Counted from the stretch's first letter, positions 23,467 to 32,580 are shown. The stretch: DNA of 64,000 nucleotides from Stenotrophomonas sp. UBA7346 (GCA_002471015.1 DKPB01000095.1:28212-92211); one strand, 5' to 3'. Notes: generated from the letters alone by a model not told the origin. Made by a program: numbers and translations.

Positions 23467-24705
23467 ATGTCCTGGTTGTGCGCGGTGCTTGGTCTGCAGG
23501 TGGGCAGTGCGGTTGCCGGCTGCAATGTCGAGTTGCTGCGTGAGCTGGGTTGGCAGGTGCAGGTGAGCGATGCCGCGCAGGCCGAGGTGAGCGCCGGTAC
23601 GCCCTGCCAACGGGGCAGCCTGGCCCAGGCACACGCGCAGGGTGAGCTGCAGCTGTGGTTTTCCGCTGCCCAGGACGATGCACAGCGTGAGCAGCTGGCG
23701 GCCGGTTTGCTGCAGCAGCCTGCCAGCCGGTGCGCATTCGCCTTCAAGCTGGGGGCGGCGGCACGCCAGGCCAGCGCTCGATTGCAGGACAACCCCGGCT
23801 ATCGCTTTTCCGCCTTGCAGTTGGGCTGGATCGGCTTTGGCGCGCGCGGCGCGAAGCACCAGGGCTGGCAGCGCTTTCGTAGTTTCGGCCGGGGCTATGT
23901 GCCGGTGGCAGGCAATGCACGGGCACTGGAAGCGTTCTACTCGGGGCGGGTGCGCAGTGAGTGTGGGGTGGGCAGGCAGGTAGCACAGCTGGCCACCTTG
24001 CGTGAGCTGTTTGGCGATGCTGCCTTCGATACCGCGTTCACTCCCGGCGAGTTGTCCATCGGCACCTTCCTCACCCTGCACGGCACCCAAAGCATCCTGC
24101 TGGGCAGCAGCGCCGGTGATCTCTTTGCCGATGGCAAGGCGGTGCGCACTGCGGCGATGGGCCGGCAGGCGTTCATGGGCGTGCCGGGTTTCATCGTGCA
24201 TGTGTTCGACCGGAAGTACCTGGACGACATCAACAACCAGGCCGAGAACTTCATCATCACCGATATCAGCGATGCGGCCGCGCAGGCCCTGGCGCAGCAC
24301 GGTGGGCTGGCCTGGTACGACGCGCAGAACCGCAGGATCTGGGAGCTGGCGCGGCAATTGCCGGCACAGGGCCGGCGGGGCTTCGAGCGGCTGCTGTTCG
24401 AGCATGATCCGAGCTTGCGCCAGGCATTGCCGGCGCCGCAACGCGCGTTGGTGGCGCAGATCGACAGCCTTTTGTCCGATCCGGTCTACCAGCAGGTGAT
24501 GATCTATGTGCACCGCAAGGGGGTGAGGCCGCTGGGCTACCACGTGGTACGGCTGCTGGACCGCAATCCACGCACGCCGTTTGCCATTGACCTGGCCCTG
24601 CACAACCTGCACACCACCATTTACCAGCGCTGGCTTGGCAGTCGCCTGCAGGCCTGCGCGGCTGCTACCGCTTCCACCATCAAACGAGGTGAACCATGGA
24701 ACTAG
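23467..24705 (+). CDS. hypothetical exported protein
   Basis: I do not recognise this protein. It has 412 residues from the ATG at 23467; a GTG at 23425 overlapping the previous stop would add 14 residues, RRVR-rich. The N-terminus (MSWLCAVLGLQVGSAVAG) looks like a Sec signal peptide, followed by Cys-containing sequence (AGCNVELLRELGW, TPCQRG, SRCAFAF, SECGVG) suggestive of periplasmic disulfides. The central part (GTFLTLHGTQSILLGSSAGDLFADG) and an even, soluble composition indicate a real folded protein, and codon bias is normal for the region. It overlaps gnd by 10 bases, so it is probably translated in the same operon. Confidence 0.7.
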   Translation: MSWLCAVLGLQVGSAVAGCNVELLRELGWQVQVSDAAQAEVSAGTPCQRGSLAQAHAQGELQLWFSAAQDDAQREQLAAGLLQQPASRCAFAFKLGAAARQASARLQDNPGYRFSALQLGWIGFGARGAKHQGWQRFRSFGRGYVPVAGNARALEAFYSGRVRSECGVGRQVAQLATLRELFGDAAFDTAFTPGELSIGTFLTLHGTQSILLGSSAGDLFADGKAVRTAAMGRQAFMGVPGFIVHVFDRKYLDDINNQAENFIITDISDAAAQALAQHGGLAWYDAQNRRIWELARQLPAQGRRGFERLLFEHDPSLRQALPAPQRALVAQIDSLLSDPVYQQVMIYVHRKGVRPLGYHVVRLLDRNPRTPFAIDLALHNLHTTIYQRWLGSRLQACAAATASTIKRGEPWN

Positions 24706-25607
24706 GGATGATCGGGCTGGGCCGCATGGGGGCCAACATGGCCCAACGGCTGCAACAAGGCGGGGTGGATGTCACCGGTTATGACCCGGGCGAGCAGGCG
24801 CGCACGCAACTGCAGGCGCAGGGCATCGCTGCCGTGGCTGAGCTGGAGGCGCTGGTGCAGGCCCTGCCGGCGCCGCGCGTGCTGTGGCTGATGGTGCCGT
24901 CCAAGGTGGTCGATGCCAGCCTGGACAGCCTGTTGCCGCTGCTGTCGGCTGGCGACGTGGTGGTGGATGGCGGCAACTCCTGGTACCGGCAGTCGCAGCA
25001 ACGCGCCGCGCGTTGCGCCGAGCAGGGCGTGGGTTTTGTCGATTGCGGCACCAGCGGTGGCGTATGGGGTCTGCAGGAAGGCTATTGCCTGATGATCGGT
25101 GGTGAGCAGGCCACCGTGCAGCGGCTGGCACCGTTGTTCCAGGCGCTGGCACCGGCGGCAGACCGCGGTTGGGCGCATGTGGGCCCGGTCGGCGCGGGGC
25201 ACTTCAGCAAGATGGTCCACAACGGCATCGAGTACGGAATGATGCAGGCCTATGCCGAAGGCTTCGCGCTGATGGCAAAGAAGTCCGAGTTCGAATTGGA
25301 CCTTGCACAGGTGGCCGAGGTGTGGCGGCACGGCAGCGTGGTGCGTTCGTGGCTGTTGGACCTCAGTGCCGATGCACTGCAGCGCAACCCGGCGCTGGAC
25401 GGCATCGCACCGTACGTGGAGGACTCCGGCGAGGGCCGCTGGACCGTGGCCGAGGCCATCGAGCTGGATGTGCCGGCACCGGTGATCACCCTGTCGCTGC
25501 TCGAACGCCTGCGCTCGCGCGAGGACAACTCGTTCACCGACCGCATGTTGGCGGCCATGCGCAATGAATTCGGTGGGCATGCGATCAAGCGCAGCGAGGG
25601 CGGCTGA
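24696..25607 (+). CDS. gnd: 6-phosphogluconate dehydrogenase, decarboxylating, short (YqeC/Gnd2) form
   Basis: It oxidises 6-phosphogluconate to ribulose-5-phosphate. The protein has 303 residues, the short family form, versus ~470 for the classical enzyme. It has a Rossmann motif GLGRMGANM, substrate motifs DCGTSGGVWG and GAGHFSKMVHNGIEYG with catalytic Lys172, and ends soon after the helical domain core. Asp30 follows the second beta strand (TGYDPG), where NADP-specific enzymes carry Asn-Arg; this suggests NAD preference (inference). GAGGTGA sits 5 bases before the ATG. Confidence 0.92.
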   Translation: MELGMIGLGRMGANMAQRLQQGGVDVTGYDPGEQARTQLQAQGIAAVAELEALVQALPAPRVLWLMVPSKVVDASLDSLLPLLSAGDVVVDGGNSWYRQSQQRAARCAEQGVGFVDCGTSGGVWGLQEGYCLMIGGEQATVQRLAPLFQALAPAADRGWAHVGPVGAGHFSKMVHNGIEYGMMQAYAEGFALMAKKSEFELDLAQVAEVWRHGSVVRSWLLDLSADALQRNPALDGIAPYVEDSGEGRWTVAEAIELDVPAPVITLSLLERLRSREDNSFTDRMLAAMRNEFGGHAIKRSEGG

Positions 25608-25777
25608 GATTGTCAGCGGGTTTCCCCGCGTAGTGCCACAGGCGTGGCATTGGCGACTGCATTCATGCAATCCTTGGCCGATGGGTCAGCACTGCTGACC
25701 ATCCGCGCGGTGGCATCAGGGTGTGCCGCCGCGGACCGGCCGGCCGCTGCGCTGGGCAAGCCTGTGAAGGGGAAACG

Positions 25778-27592
25778 ATGACATCACGATTCAGCGATGA
25801 GGATTGGAGCCGCTGGCGCCTGATGGGACTGGGCCTGGCGGCGCTGCTGATCATCATCGTGCCGGCGATCATGCTGCGGCACCTGGCGCGTGAGAGCGTC
25901 AATGCCGCCAACTGGGTGGCACATACCCAGGCCGTGGGCGCGCGCCTGTACAACCTGCAGGCTGATATCCGCGACGTCGAGTCGGCGGCCCTCACCTTGT
26001 CCAAGGGCATCGATTCGCAGGCGCTGCAGCAGCGCCTGCGCCAGGCCGACCGGGTCTCGGTGAACCTGCATGAGCTGTCCAAGCTGGTCAACGACAGCCC
26101 CGAGCAGCTGGTACGCATCGGCAAGATGGAGTTGATGCTTGAGCGGCGCATGGCGCTGGCCAAGGAGATCGCCGCCAGCACGGATTCTCCGCGCCAGCGC
26201 GAGCTGATCGAGGAGATGACCTTCCAGTTCCCGATCCGCGAACTGGTGGGGGAACTGCAGCAGCACGAAGAGCAATTGCTGGTCGAGCGCGTGCTGCGCG
26301 CCAAGCGCCAGCAGCAGCAGGCCTCGGTGGTGACCTGGTCGGCGCTGGTGGTGCAGCTGCTGTTGCTGGCGCTGGTGCTGTGGTTGCTGCAACGGCAGAT
26401 CGGCAGCCGCGCCGAGGCCGAGAAGCGCCTGAGCAAGGCCAGTGCCCGCGCCAACGCGGTGCTGCAGACGGTGCGTGAGCCGATCGTGCTGCTGGACGGC
26501 AAGCTGCGCATCGTGCTGCACAACACTGCCTTTGCCGAGTTGTATGGGGCCGATGAGCAGGACAACAACCTGCGCCCGTTGCAGGACATCGGCGAGGGCG
26601 CCTGGGACGACCCGCTGATCGGGCAACGGCTTGCCGACGTCCTGCTGCGCGGCCGTGAGCTGTGGGACTTCGAGCACCAGCAGCGCGGCGTGGATGGCCT
26701 GGTACGGACCATGCTGATCAACGCCAGGCGCATGTCGCTGCCGGACGTGGATGACGAAGTGGTGCTGATGACGGTCAGCGACATCACTTTGCAGCGTGCG
26801 GTGCAGGTGCGGGTGGAGGAGCTCAACCGGCAGTTGGAAGGCAAGGTGGAGCAGATGGCAGACGTCAACCGTGAGCTGGAGGCATTCAGCTACTCGGTTT
26901 CGCATGACCTGCGCGCGCCGCTGCGGCATGTGGCCGGCTTCTCCGACAAGCTGAGCCGGCACCTGGGCGAGGCGGCTGACGACAAGACCAAGCACTACCT
27001 GCAGGTGATCAGCAGTTCGGCGCAGCGCATGGCCGCGCTGATCGATGACCTGCTGGTGTACTCTCGGTTGGGGCGCGGTGCCATGCGCCTGCAGCCGGTG
27101 GACATGCAGTCGATGGTGGCCGATACCCGCGCGCTACTGGATTCCAACCTGAAGGCAGAAGCTGCCGACGGTGCCGTGCGCGAGGTGGAATGGCATATCG
27201 GCAACCTGCCAACCGTGGTTGCCGACGAGAACATGATGCGGCAGGTGTGGCTGAACCTGCTGGGCAATGCGGTCAAGTACACCGGCGGCCGCGACAAGGC
27301 GGTGATCGAGGTCAGCGCCCGCCAGTTGCCCGACGGTAGCCAGCAGTTCACCGTGGCCGACAACGGCGCCGGCTTTGACATGCAGTACGCCTCCAAGTTG
27401 TTCGGTGTGTTCCAGCGCCTGCACAAGGCCTCGGAGTACGCCGGTACCGGCATCGGCCTGGCCAGCGTGCGGCGCGTGCTGACCCGCCACGGCGGCCGCA
27501 TCTGGGCCGATGCCCAGATCGACAAGGGCGCCACTTTCAGCTTCATCATTCCCACTTCCACCGACGCGTCCTACAAGGAACCCCTGGCATGA
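25778..27592 (+). CDS. membrane-bound PAS histidine kinase (phytochrome-type kinase core)
   Basis: The protein has 604 residues. The ATG at 25778 follows GAAGGGG; the longer in-frame start lacks this. Two transmembrane helices (about 15-35 and 185-205) bracket a ~150-residue all-helical periplasmic sensor resembling CHASE3. A PAS-like domain (about 225-340) leads to a short coiled coil and HisKA with the phospho-acceptor His376 in SYSVSHDLRAPLRH. HATPase_c follows, with NLLGNAVKYTGG, DNGAGFD and GTGIGLA. The kinase core is of the bacteriophytochrome/Cph1 class, but no GAF, PHY or bilin-binding region is present, so it is not a photoreceptor. The next regulator overlaps its stop (ATGA). Confidence 0.9.
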   Translation: MTSRFSDEDWSRWRLMGLGLAALLIIIVPAIMLRHLARESVNAANWVAHTQAVGARLYNLQADIRDVESAALTLSKGIDSQALQQRLRQADRVSVNLHELSKLVNDSPEQLVRIGKMELMLERRMALAKEIAASTDSPRQRELIEEMTFQFPIRELVGELQQHEEQLLVERVLRAKRQQQQASVVTWSALVVQLLLLALVLWLLQRQIGSRAEAEKRLSKASARANAVLQTVREPIVLLDGKLRIVLHNTAFAELYGADEQDNNLRPLQDIGEGAWDDPLIGQRLADVLLRGRELWDFEHQQRGVDGLVRTMLINARRMSLPDVDDEVVLMTVSDITLQRAVQVRVEELNRQLEGKVEQMADVNRELEAFSYSVSHDLRAPLRHVAGFSDKLSRHLGEAADDKTKHYLQVISSSAQRMAALIDDLLVYSRLGRGAMRLQPVDMQSMVADTRALLDSNLKAEAADGAVREVEWHIGNLPTVVADENMMRQVWLNLLGNAVKYTGGRDKAVIEVSARQLPDGSQQFTVADNGAGFDMQYASKLFGVFQRLHKASEYAGTGIGLASVRRVLTRHGGRIWADAQIDKGATFSFIIPTSTDASYKEPLA

Positions 27593-28029
27593 GCCCCCTA
27601 CGTACCATCCTGCTGGCCGAAGACAGCGCCGCCGACGCCGAAATGGCCATCGATGCCTTGCGGGACGCGCGCCTGGCCAACCCCATCGTGCATGTCGAGG
27701 ACGGCGTGGAAGCACTGGATTTCCTGTTGCGCCGCGGCAGTTTCGCGCAGCGTGAGGAAGGTTTGCCGGCGGTGCTGCTGCTGGATATCAAGATGCCGCG
27801 CATGGACGGGCTGGAAGTGCTGCAGCGCATCCGTGCCGAGGAGGAGCTCAAGCGCCTGCCGGTGGTGATCCTGTCCTCCTCGCGCGAGGAAAGCGACCTG
27901 GCCCGCAGCTGGGACCTGGGGGTGAACGCCTATGTGGTCAAGCCGGTGGACATTGACCAGTTCTTCACGGCGGTCAAAACCATTGGTACCTTCTGGGCCG
28001 TGATCAACCAGGCTCCGGACGCCGAGTAA
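27589..28029 (+). CDS. single-domain response regulator (Rcp1/CheY-like)
   Basis: This is a 146-residue receiver domain with no output domain. The acidic pair is Glu11/Asp12 (LLAEDS), the phospho-acceptor is Asp66 (LLLDIKMPRMDG), the conserved switch region is ILSSS, and the Lys is in VVKPVD. The insert SFAQREEGLP before the third strand is typical of Rcp1-type regulators paired with phytochrome-class kinases. Translational coupling to the upstream kinase makes that kinase its likely phosphodonor. It may relay to the hybrid protein encoded four bases downstream. Confidence 0.93.
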   Translation: MSPLRTILLAEDSAADAEMAIDALRDARLANPIVHVEDGVEALDFLLRRGSFAQREEGLPAVLLLDIKMPRMDGLEVLQRIRAEEELKRLPVVILSSSREESDLARSWDLGVNAYVVKPVDIDQFFTAVKTIGTFWAVINQAPDAE

Positions 28030-28033
28030 GCCA

Positions 28034-29554
28034 ATGCCGAACAAGGGTGCACCTTTGGGCCCCGTGCGCATCCTGCTGGTGGAGGATTCGCCGGAAGACG
28101 CCGAACTGCTGAGTGACCAGCTGCTGGAGGCCGGCCTGCAGGCCAGCTTCGAGCGGGTGGACAGCGAGGTGGCGCTGCGCCGGGTGCTGGCCGACTGGAC
28201 GCCGGACATCGTGCTGTCGGACCTGAGCATGCCCGGGTTTTCGGGCTATCAGGCGCTGCAGATCCTGCGCGAGCTGCACCCGCGGGTGCCTTTCATCTTC
28301 GTCTCCGGCACGATGGGTGAGGAGACGGCGGTGGAAGCCCTGCACAAGGGCGCCAACGACTACATCATCAAGCACCAGACGGTGCGCCTGCCGTCGGCAG
28401 TGGCGCGCGCCATCCGTGAATCGCGCAGCGAGGTCGAGCGGCAGCGGGTCGAGGATGAACTGATGCGCGCCCAGCGGCTGGAAAGCCTGGCTCTGCTGGC
28501 GGCCGGCCTCAGCCATGACCTGCGCAACATCCTGCAGCCGCTGCTGATCGTGCCGGACCTGATCCGCGACCGCAGCGACGACCCCAAGATCATCCGCCTG
28601 GCCGATGTCATCGCCGAGTGCGGGCGGCGCGGCCATGAGATGGTCGAGTCGATGCTGTCCTTCGTGCGTGGCTCGCGCCAGCCCAGCGAGCGCATCGTGC
28701 TGCAGCGCCTGTTCCAGGCGGTGGGCATGCTGCTCAAGAGCAGCCTGCCGCGCAATGTCGACCTGCAACTGGAAGTTGCCGATGACCGCATGGCGATCGA
28801 GGCCAACTACACCGAGCTGCAGCAGGTGCTGCTGAACCTGGCGCTCAATGCCATCCAGGCCATGCCCGATGGCGGCCGCCTGAGCCTGGTGGCCGACCGT
28901 GCCGGCAGCGAGTCGGGTGGGCAGGTCCGTATCCGTGTCAGCGACCAGGGCGTGGGCATGGACCAGGCAACCCTGGACCGCCTGTTCAGCCCGTTCTTCA
29001 CCACCAAGGCCAATGGCACCGGCCTGGGCCTGGTGTCCTGCCACCGTATCGTCGACAGCATTGGTGGGCAGATCAAGGTGAGCAGCACGCTGGGCGAGGG
29101 CACCTGCTTCGACCTGCTGCTGCCGCTGCAGGATGCCGCCCTTGGCGACGGCGAGGACGAACAGCCGCTGGTACGCCCGGGGCGGGGTGAACGCCTGCTG
29201 GTGGTCGATGACGAGGCCACGCGCCTGTCCCTGCTGGGCAATGCGCTGTCCAGCCAGGGCTACCGCATGCGCCTGGCCAGCGATGGTGCGGTGGCCATGC
29301 GCCACCTGCAGGAGGCCGGGCTGCCGGACGTGGTGCTGGTGGACAGTGGCATCCCGCTGTTGTCGGCGGGGCAGTTGCTGGCCGAGATGCAGGCCATGGG
29401 CTATCGCGGCCCGGCGATCGTGCTGGAGGACAGCCATGCCCCGGCCTTTGCCGATGGCCAGACGCCGGCAGGCATCAGTGTGCATGTGCTGCCCAAACCA
29501 CTGGAGATGCAGCGGGTGTTCCGCGCGGTGGCCGATGCACTGGGTGTGGACTGA
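28034..29554 (+). CDS. hybrid REC-histidine kinase-REC protein
   Basis: The protein has 506 residues with no transmembrane segment, so it is cytosolic. The N-terminal receiver (about 11-128) has Asp63 in VLSDLSMPG. HisKA is at about 150-215 with His161 in GLSHDLRNIL. HATPase_c (about 255-365) has NLALNAIQAMPDGG, DQGVGMD and GTGLGLV. The C-terminal receiver (about 387-505) has Asp437 in VVLVDSGIP and VLPKP. The order REC-kinase-REC suits an intermediate in a phosphorelay that receives phosphate at the N-terminal receiver. There is no output DNA-binding domain, so the target is unknown. It forms one operon with the two upstream genes. Confidence 0.9.
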   Translation: MPNKGAPLGPVRILLVEDSPEDAELLSDQLLEAGLQASFERVDSEVALRRVLADWTPDIVLSDLSMPGFSGYQALQILRELHPRVPFIFVSGTMGEETAVEALHKGANDYIIKHQTVRLPSAVARAIRESRSEVERQRVEDELMRAQRLESLALLAAGLSHDLRNILQPLLIVPDLIRDRSDDPKIIRLADVIAECGRRGHEMVESMLSFVRGSRQPSERIVLQRLFQAVGMLLKSSLPRNVDLQLEVADDRMAIEANYTELQQVLLNLALNAIQAMPDGGRLSLVADRAGSESGGQVRIRVSDQGVGMDQATLDRLFSPFFTTKANGTGLGLVSCHRIVDSIGGQIKVSSTLGEGTCFDLLLPLQDAALGDGEDEQPLVRPGRGERLLVVDDEATRLSLLGNALSSQGYRMRLASDGAVAMRHLQEAGLPDVVLVDSGIPLLSAGQLLAEMQAMGYRGPAIVLEDSHAPAFADGQTPAGISVHVLPKPLEMQRVFRAVADALGVD

Positions 29555-29649
29555 CCGGCCTACCGGATTCATCATGTGCGCCCCCTTCCCACGATGCAGC
29601 GTCCTGAACACCCCGTGGGGTGGGCGCGGCCTGCGGACAAGCCGATCCC

Positions 29650-30138
29650 ATGACCACCGTGCTTCTGAGCCTGGGCAGCAACCTTGAACCCCGGCGTTAC
29701 CTGCAGGCGGCCGTCGCCGTGCTGCGCCAGCGTTTTGGTGAGATCCGCGTATCGCCTGCCTACCTGACCCCGGCCGTGGGGTTCGAAGGCCCGGACTTCC
29801 TCAACAATGCGGTGCAGCTGGAAACCGACATGCCGTTGCTGGAGCTCAACGACTGGCTGCACGCGGTGGAAGACGCGCATGGCCGCGACCGTTCCGGCCC
29901 GCGTTTCAGTGACCGTACCCTGGATATCGACGTGGTCTATTACGGCGACCTGGTGATGGAAGGGCCCAAGCACCTGCGTATTCCGCGCCCCGAGCTCAAG
30001 CATGCCTTCGTGCTCAAGCCGCTGGCCGATATCGCCCCGGCGTTCATCGACCCGGTGCAGCAGCGCAGCCTGGCACAGCTGTGGCGGGATCACCCGCAGT
30101 ACGGCCAGGCCTTCGAAACCGTCGACCTCGCCCCGTAG
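29650..30138 (+). CDS. folK: HPPK, 2-amino-4-hydroxy-6-hydroxymethyldihydropteridine diphosphokinase
   Basis: It catalyses ATP-dependent pyrophosphorylation of 6-hydroxymethyl-dihydropterin in folate synthesis. The protein has 162 residues from the ATG at 29650. HPPK features are LSLGSNLEPR at the N-terminus, RSGPRFSDRTLDIDVVYYG (the family signature with Mg-binding Asp residues) and RIPRPELKHAFVLKPLADI. It is convergent with a pteridine reductase gene, so two pterin enzymes sit side by side. Confidence 0.95.
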   Translation: MTTVLLSLGSNLEPRRYLQAAVAVLRQRFGEIRVSPAYLTPAVGFEGPDFLNNAVQLETDMPLLELNDWLHAVEDAHGRDRSGPRFSDRTLDIDVVYYGDLVMEGPKHLRIPRPELKHAFVLKPLADIAPAFIDPVQQRSLAQLWRDHPQYGQAFETVDLAP

Positions 30139-30220
30139 GCGCGGCGCGAGCGCCACGCCATGGGTATCCGGGCGGGCAGCAAACCCGGAGGATGATTGCC
30201 GCCGCGCCTGCGGCGGTGGA

Positions 30221-30958
30221 TCAGGTCAGGGTGCGGCCGCCGTCCAGGCGCAGCACCTGGCCGGTGAGATACCCGGCATCGTCCAGCAGCCAGCGCACCG
30301 CCGCGGCGATCTCATGCGGCGTGCCCAGGCGTGCCATCGGCGTGCGTTCCATCAGCTTCTGCTTGGCCGCCTCGCTCTTGCCCTGCTCCGGCCACAGGAT
30401 GGCGCCGGGCGCCACCGCGTTGACCCGCACATGCGGGGCCATCTCCAGCGCCAGCGAGCGGGTCACCATCTCCAGCGCGGCCTTGGCCGAGCTGTACACC
30501 GGGTGCTCGCGCAGCGGCTGGGTGGCATGCAGGTCGGTCAGGTTGACGATGGCACCACGCTGACGCACCAGATGCGGGGCCGCAGCCTGGGCCAGGAACA
30601 GTGGCGCACGCGCATTCACCGCGAACAGATCGTCCCATTGTTCGGGGGTGATCTGGCCCAGCGGGGTGGGGTAGAAGTTGGAGGCGTTGTTCACCAGCGC
30701 GTCCAGGCGGCCGAAATGGCTGACCACCTGTTCCACCATGTCGGGCAGCTCGGACAGGTCGCGCAGGTCGGCCTGTACCGCCAGCACGCTGCCGGCGCGC
30801 TCGCTTTCCAGGTCGAAAGCCAGCGACTGCAGCTCTTCCAGCGACTGGTTGGCATGCACGGCGACGCGGTAGCCATGGGCATGCAGGTGGCGGGCAATGC
30901 CGGCGCCGATGCGGCGCGCGCTGCCGGTGACCAGGGCCACCTTTTGGGTTTCTGTCAT
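30221..30958 (-). CDS. pteridine reductase (FolM/PTR1-like short-chain dehydrogenase)
   Basis: The protein has 245 residues from the ATG at 30958. It is an SDR fold with TGSARRIGAGIA: the Arg replaces the usual Gly, as in NADPH-dependent pteridine reductases. NNASNFYPTP and the catalytic YSSAK are also present. It probably reduces dihydropterin or dihydrofolate to the tetrahydro form. The adjacency to convergent folK supports a pterin role rather than a generic SDR. The longer in-frame extension to 31873 is antisense to the next gene and is not coding. Confidence 0.88.
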   Translation of the reverse strand: MTETQKVALVTGSARRIGAGIARHLHAHGYRVAVHANQSLEELQSLAFDLESERAGSVLAVQADLRDLSELPDMVEQVVSHFGRLDALVNNASNFYPTPLGQITPEQWDDLFAVNARAPLFLAQAAAPHLVRQRGAIVNLTDLHATQPLREHPVYSSAKAALEMVTRSLALEMAPHVRVNAVAPGAILWPEQGKSEAAKQKLMERTPMARLGTPHEIAAAVRWLLDDAGYLTGQVLRLDGGRTLT

Positions 30959-31012
30959 CTGCGGTTTCCTCACTCGGCTATCCTGTGCATTGTCCCTGCA
31001 AAACGCCGTGCC

Positions 31013-32197
31013 ATGCATTCCGATCTGCCCACCCCCGATACCGACGCGCTGGCCCACAGCGATCAACTGGCCGCCCACCTGCGTGCGGACATCTGTGCCC
31101 AGGGCGGTGCGGTGCCGTTCTCGCGCTTCATGGAGCTGGCGCTGTATGCACCGGGCTGGGGCTATTACAGCGCCGGTGCCAGCAAGTTCGGCGCCGCCGG
31201 TGATTTCGTCACCGCGCCGGAGATGGGGCCGCTGTTTGCCGCCACCACCGCCAACGTGGTGGCACCGGTACTGCAGCAGCTGGGCCCGCAGGCGCGCATG
31301 CTGGAACTGGGCGGCGGCAGCGGCGCCTTTGCCGAGATCCTGCTCAAGCGCCTGCTGGAGCTGGATGCCCTGCCGGAACGCTACGCCATCCTCGAGCCCA
31401 GCGCCGACCTGCGTGAGCGCCAACGCGAACGCCTGCAGCAGGCCTTGATCCCGCCGGTGTTCGCGCTGGTGGAATGGCTGGACCGGCCGTTCGATGACGA
31501 TTGGGACGGGGTGCTGTTTGCCAACGAAGTGATCGACGCGCTGCCGACGCCGCGCTTTGTCTGCGACGAGGGCGAGATCTACGAGGAAACCGTGGAGCTG
31601 GATGGCGAGGGCCGCTTCGTGCGCGGTGCGCAGCCGGCCGACCCACTGTTGATGGGCGCGGTGCGCCACCTGGAACGCTACCTGGAGCGCCCGTTCGCGC
31701 ACGGTTACCGCTCCGAGGTGCTGCCGCAGCTGCCGTACTGGATCCAGGCGGTGGCCGGTGGAATGAAGCGCGGCGCGATGCTGTTCATCGACTACGGCTA
31801 CCCGCGCGCCGAGTTCTACCAGCATGAGCGCGATGACGGCACCCTGCGAGCCTTCTACCGCCACCACGTGCACAACGACGTCTTCCTGTGGCCGGGCCTG
31901 CAGGACATCACCGCCTCGGTGGATTTCACCGCGCTGGCCGAAGCCGGCACCAATGCCGGCTTCGATCTGGCCGGCTACTGCAACCAGACCAACTATCTGC
32001 TCGGCAACGGCATCACCCAGTTGCTGGAAGCGGCCGAGGAGCGCACCGACGAGGTCGGGCGCATGCGCCTGCGCAACCAGCTCAAGCAGCTGACCTTGCC
32101 GACCGAAATGGGCGAGCGCTTCCAGGTGATGGCATTCAGCCGTGATGTCGACATGTCGGCCTCGTTCCTGCTGGGCGACCTGACCTGGCGGCTGTGA
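31013..32197 (+). CDS. SAM-dependent methyltransferase, MidA/NDUFAF7 (DUF185) family
   Basis: The protein has 394 residues from the ATG at 31013. Family signatures are FMELALYAPGWGYYSAGASKF at the N-terminus, GDFVTAPEMGPLFA, the SAM-binding loop ELGGGSGAFAE, FANEVIDALP and MLFIDYGYPR. The eukaryotic homologue NDUFAF7 dimethylates an arginine of complex I; the bacterial substrate is not established. The divergent promoter is shared with the pteridine reductase gene 54 bases away. Its stop overlaps the VanZ-like gene (GTGA). Confidence 0.9.
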   Translation: MHSDLPTPDTDALAHSDQLAAHLRADICAQGGAVPFSRFMELALYAPGWGYYSAGASKFGAAGDFVTAPEMGPLFAATTANVVAPVLQQLGPQARMLELGGGSGAFAEILLKRLLELDALPERYAILEPSADLRERQRERLQQALIPPVFALVEWLDRPFDDDWDGVLFANEVIDALPTPRFVCDEGEIYEETVELDGEGRFVRGAQPADPLLMGAVRHLERYLERPFAHGYRSEVLPQLPYWIQAVAGGMKRGAMLFIDYGYPRAEFYQHERDDGTLRAFYRHHVHNDVFLWPGLQDITASVDFTALAEAGTNAGFDLAGYCNQTNYLLGNGITQLLEAAEERTDEVGRMRLRNQLKQLTLPTEMGERFQVMAFSRDVDMSASFLLGDLTWRL

Positions 32198-32580
32198 GCG
32201 CGCTGCTCAAACCGTTGCGGCGGGCGCGGTTCTGGCTGGCGCTGTGGTGCGCGACGGTGTTGGCGGTGATCGTGGTCTGCCTGATCCCGCCGCCGCCGCT
32301 GGCACTGCCGCAGAACAGCGACAAGGTCGAACACTTCCTGGCCTATTTCCTGCTGGCCGGCAGCGCGGTGCAGTTGTTCGCGCAACGTCGCGCGCTGTGG
32401 CTGGCGGGAGCGGGGCTGGTGCTGATGGGCATCGGCATCGAGTGGGCGCAGGGTGCATTGACCGCAACCCGCATGGCCGATCCGATGGATGCGCTGGCCA
32501 ATACCACCGGCGTGCTGGCCGGGTTGCTGCTGGTGTTCACGCCGCTGCGCGATCTGTTGCTGCGCTTGCAGCCGCGCTGA
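32194..32580 (+). CDS. VanZ-like membrane protein
   Basis: This 128-residue protein has about four transmembrane helices. It shows the VanZ-like motif DKVEHFLAYFLLAG, followed by GIEWAQGAL and MADPMDALANTTGVLAG, which are typical of the family. The start is a GTG that overlaps the upstream stop. Family members occur in many envelope contexts; there is no evidence here for glycopeptide resistance, since no van genes are nearby. The molecular role is unknown. Confidence 0.85.
   Translation: MSALLKPLRRARFWLALWCATVLAVIVVCLIPPPPLALPQNSDKVEHFLAYFLLAGSAVQLFAQRRALWLAGAGLVLMGIGIEWAQGALTATRMADPMDALANTTGVLAGLLLVFTPLRDLLLRLQPR

Noticed and set aside
25778..27592. Bacteriophytochrome photoreceptor
   Set aside because: The kinase core is phytochrome-like, but the N-terminus is two membrane helices around a helical domain with no GAF/PHY region or bilin-binding Cys.
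30002..31012. N-terminal extension of the MidA-type methyltransferase
   Set aside because: The extension overlaps folK and runs antisense to the pteridine reductase; family similarity begins at the ATG at 31,013.
32194..32580. Glycopeptide resistance gene vanZ
   Set aside because: It is only a VanZ-like fold; no vanA/H/X homologues are near, and the family is common in susceptible bacteria.
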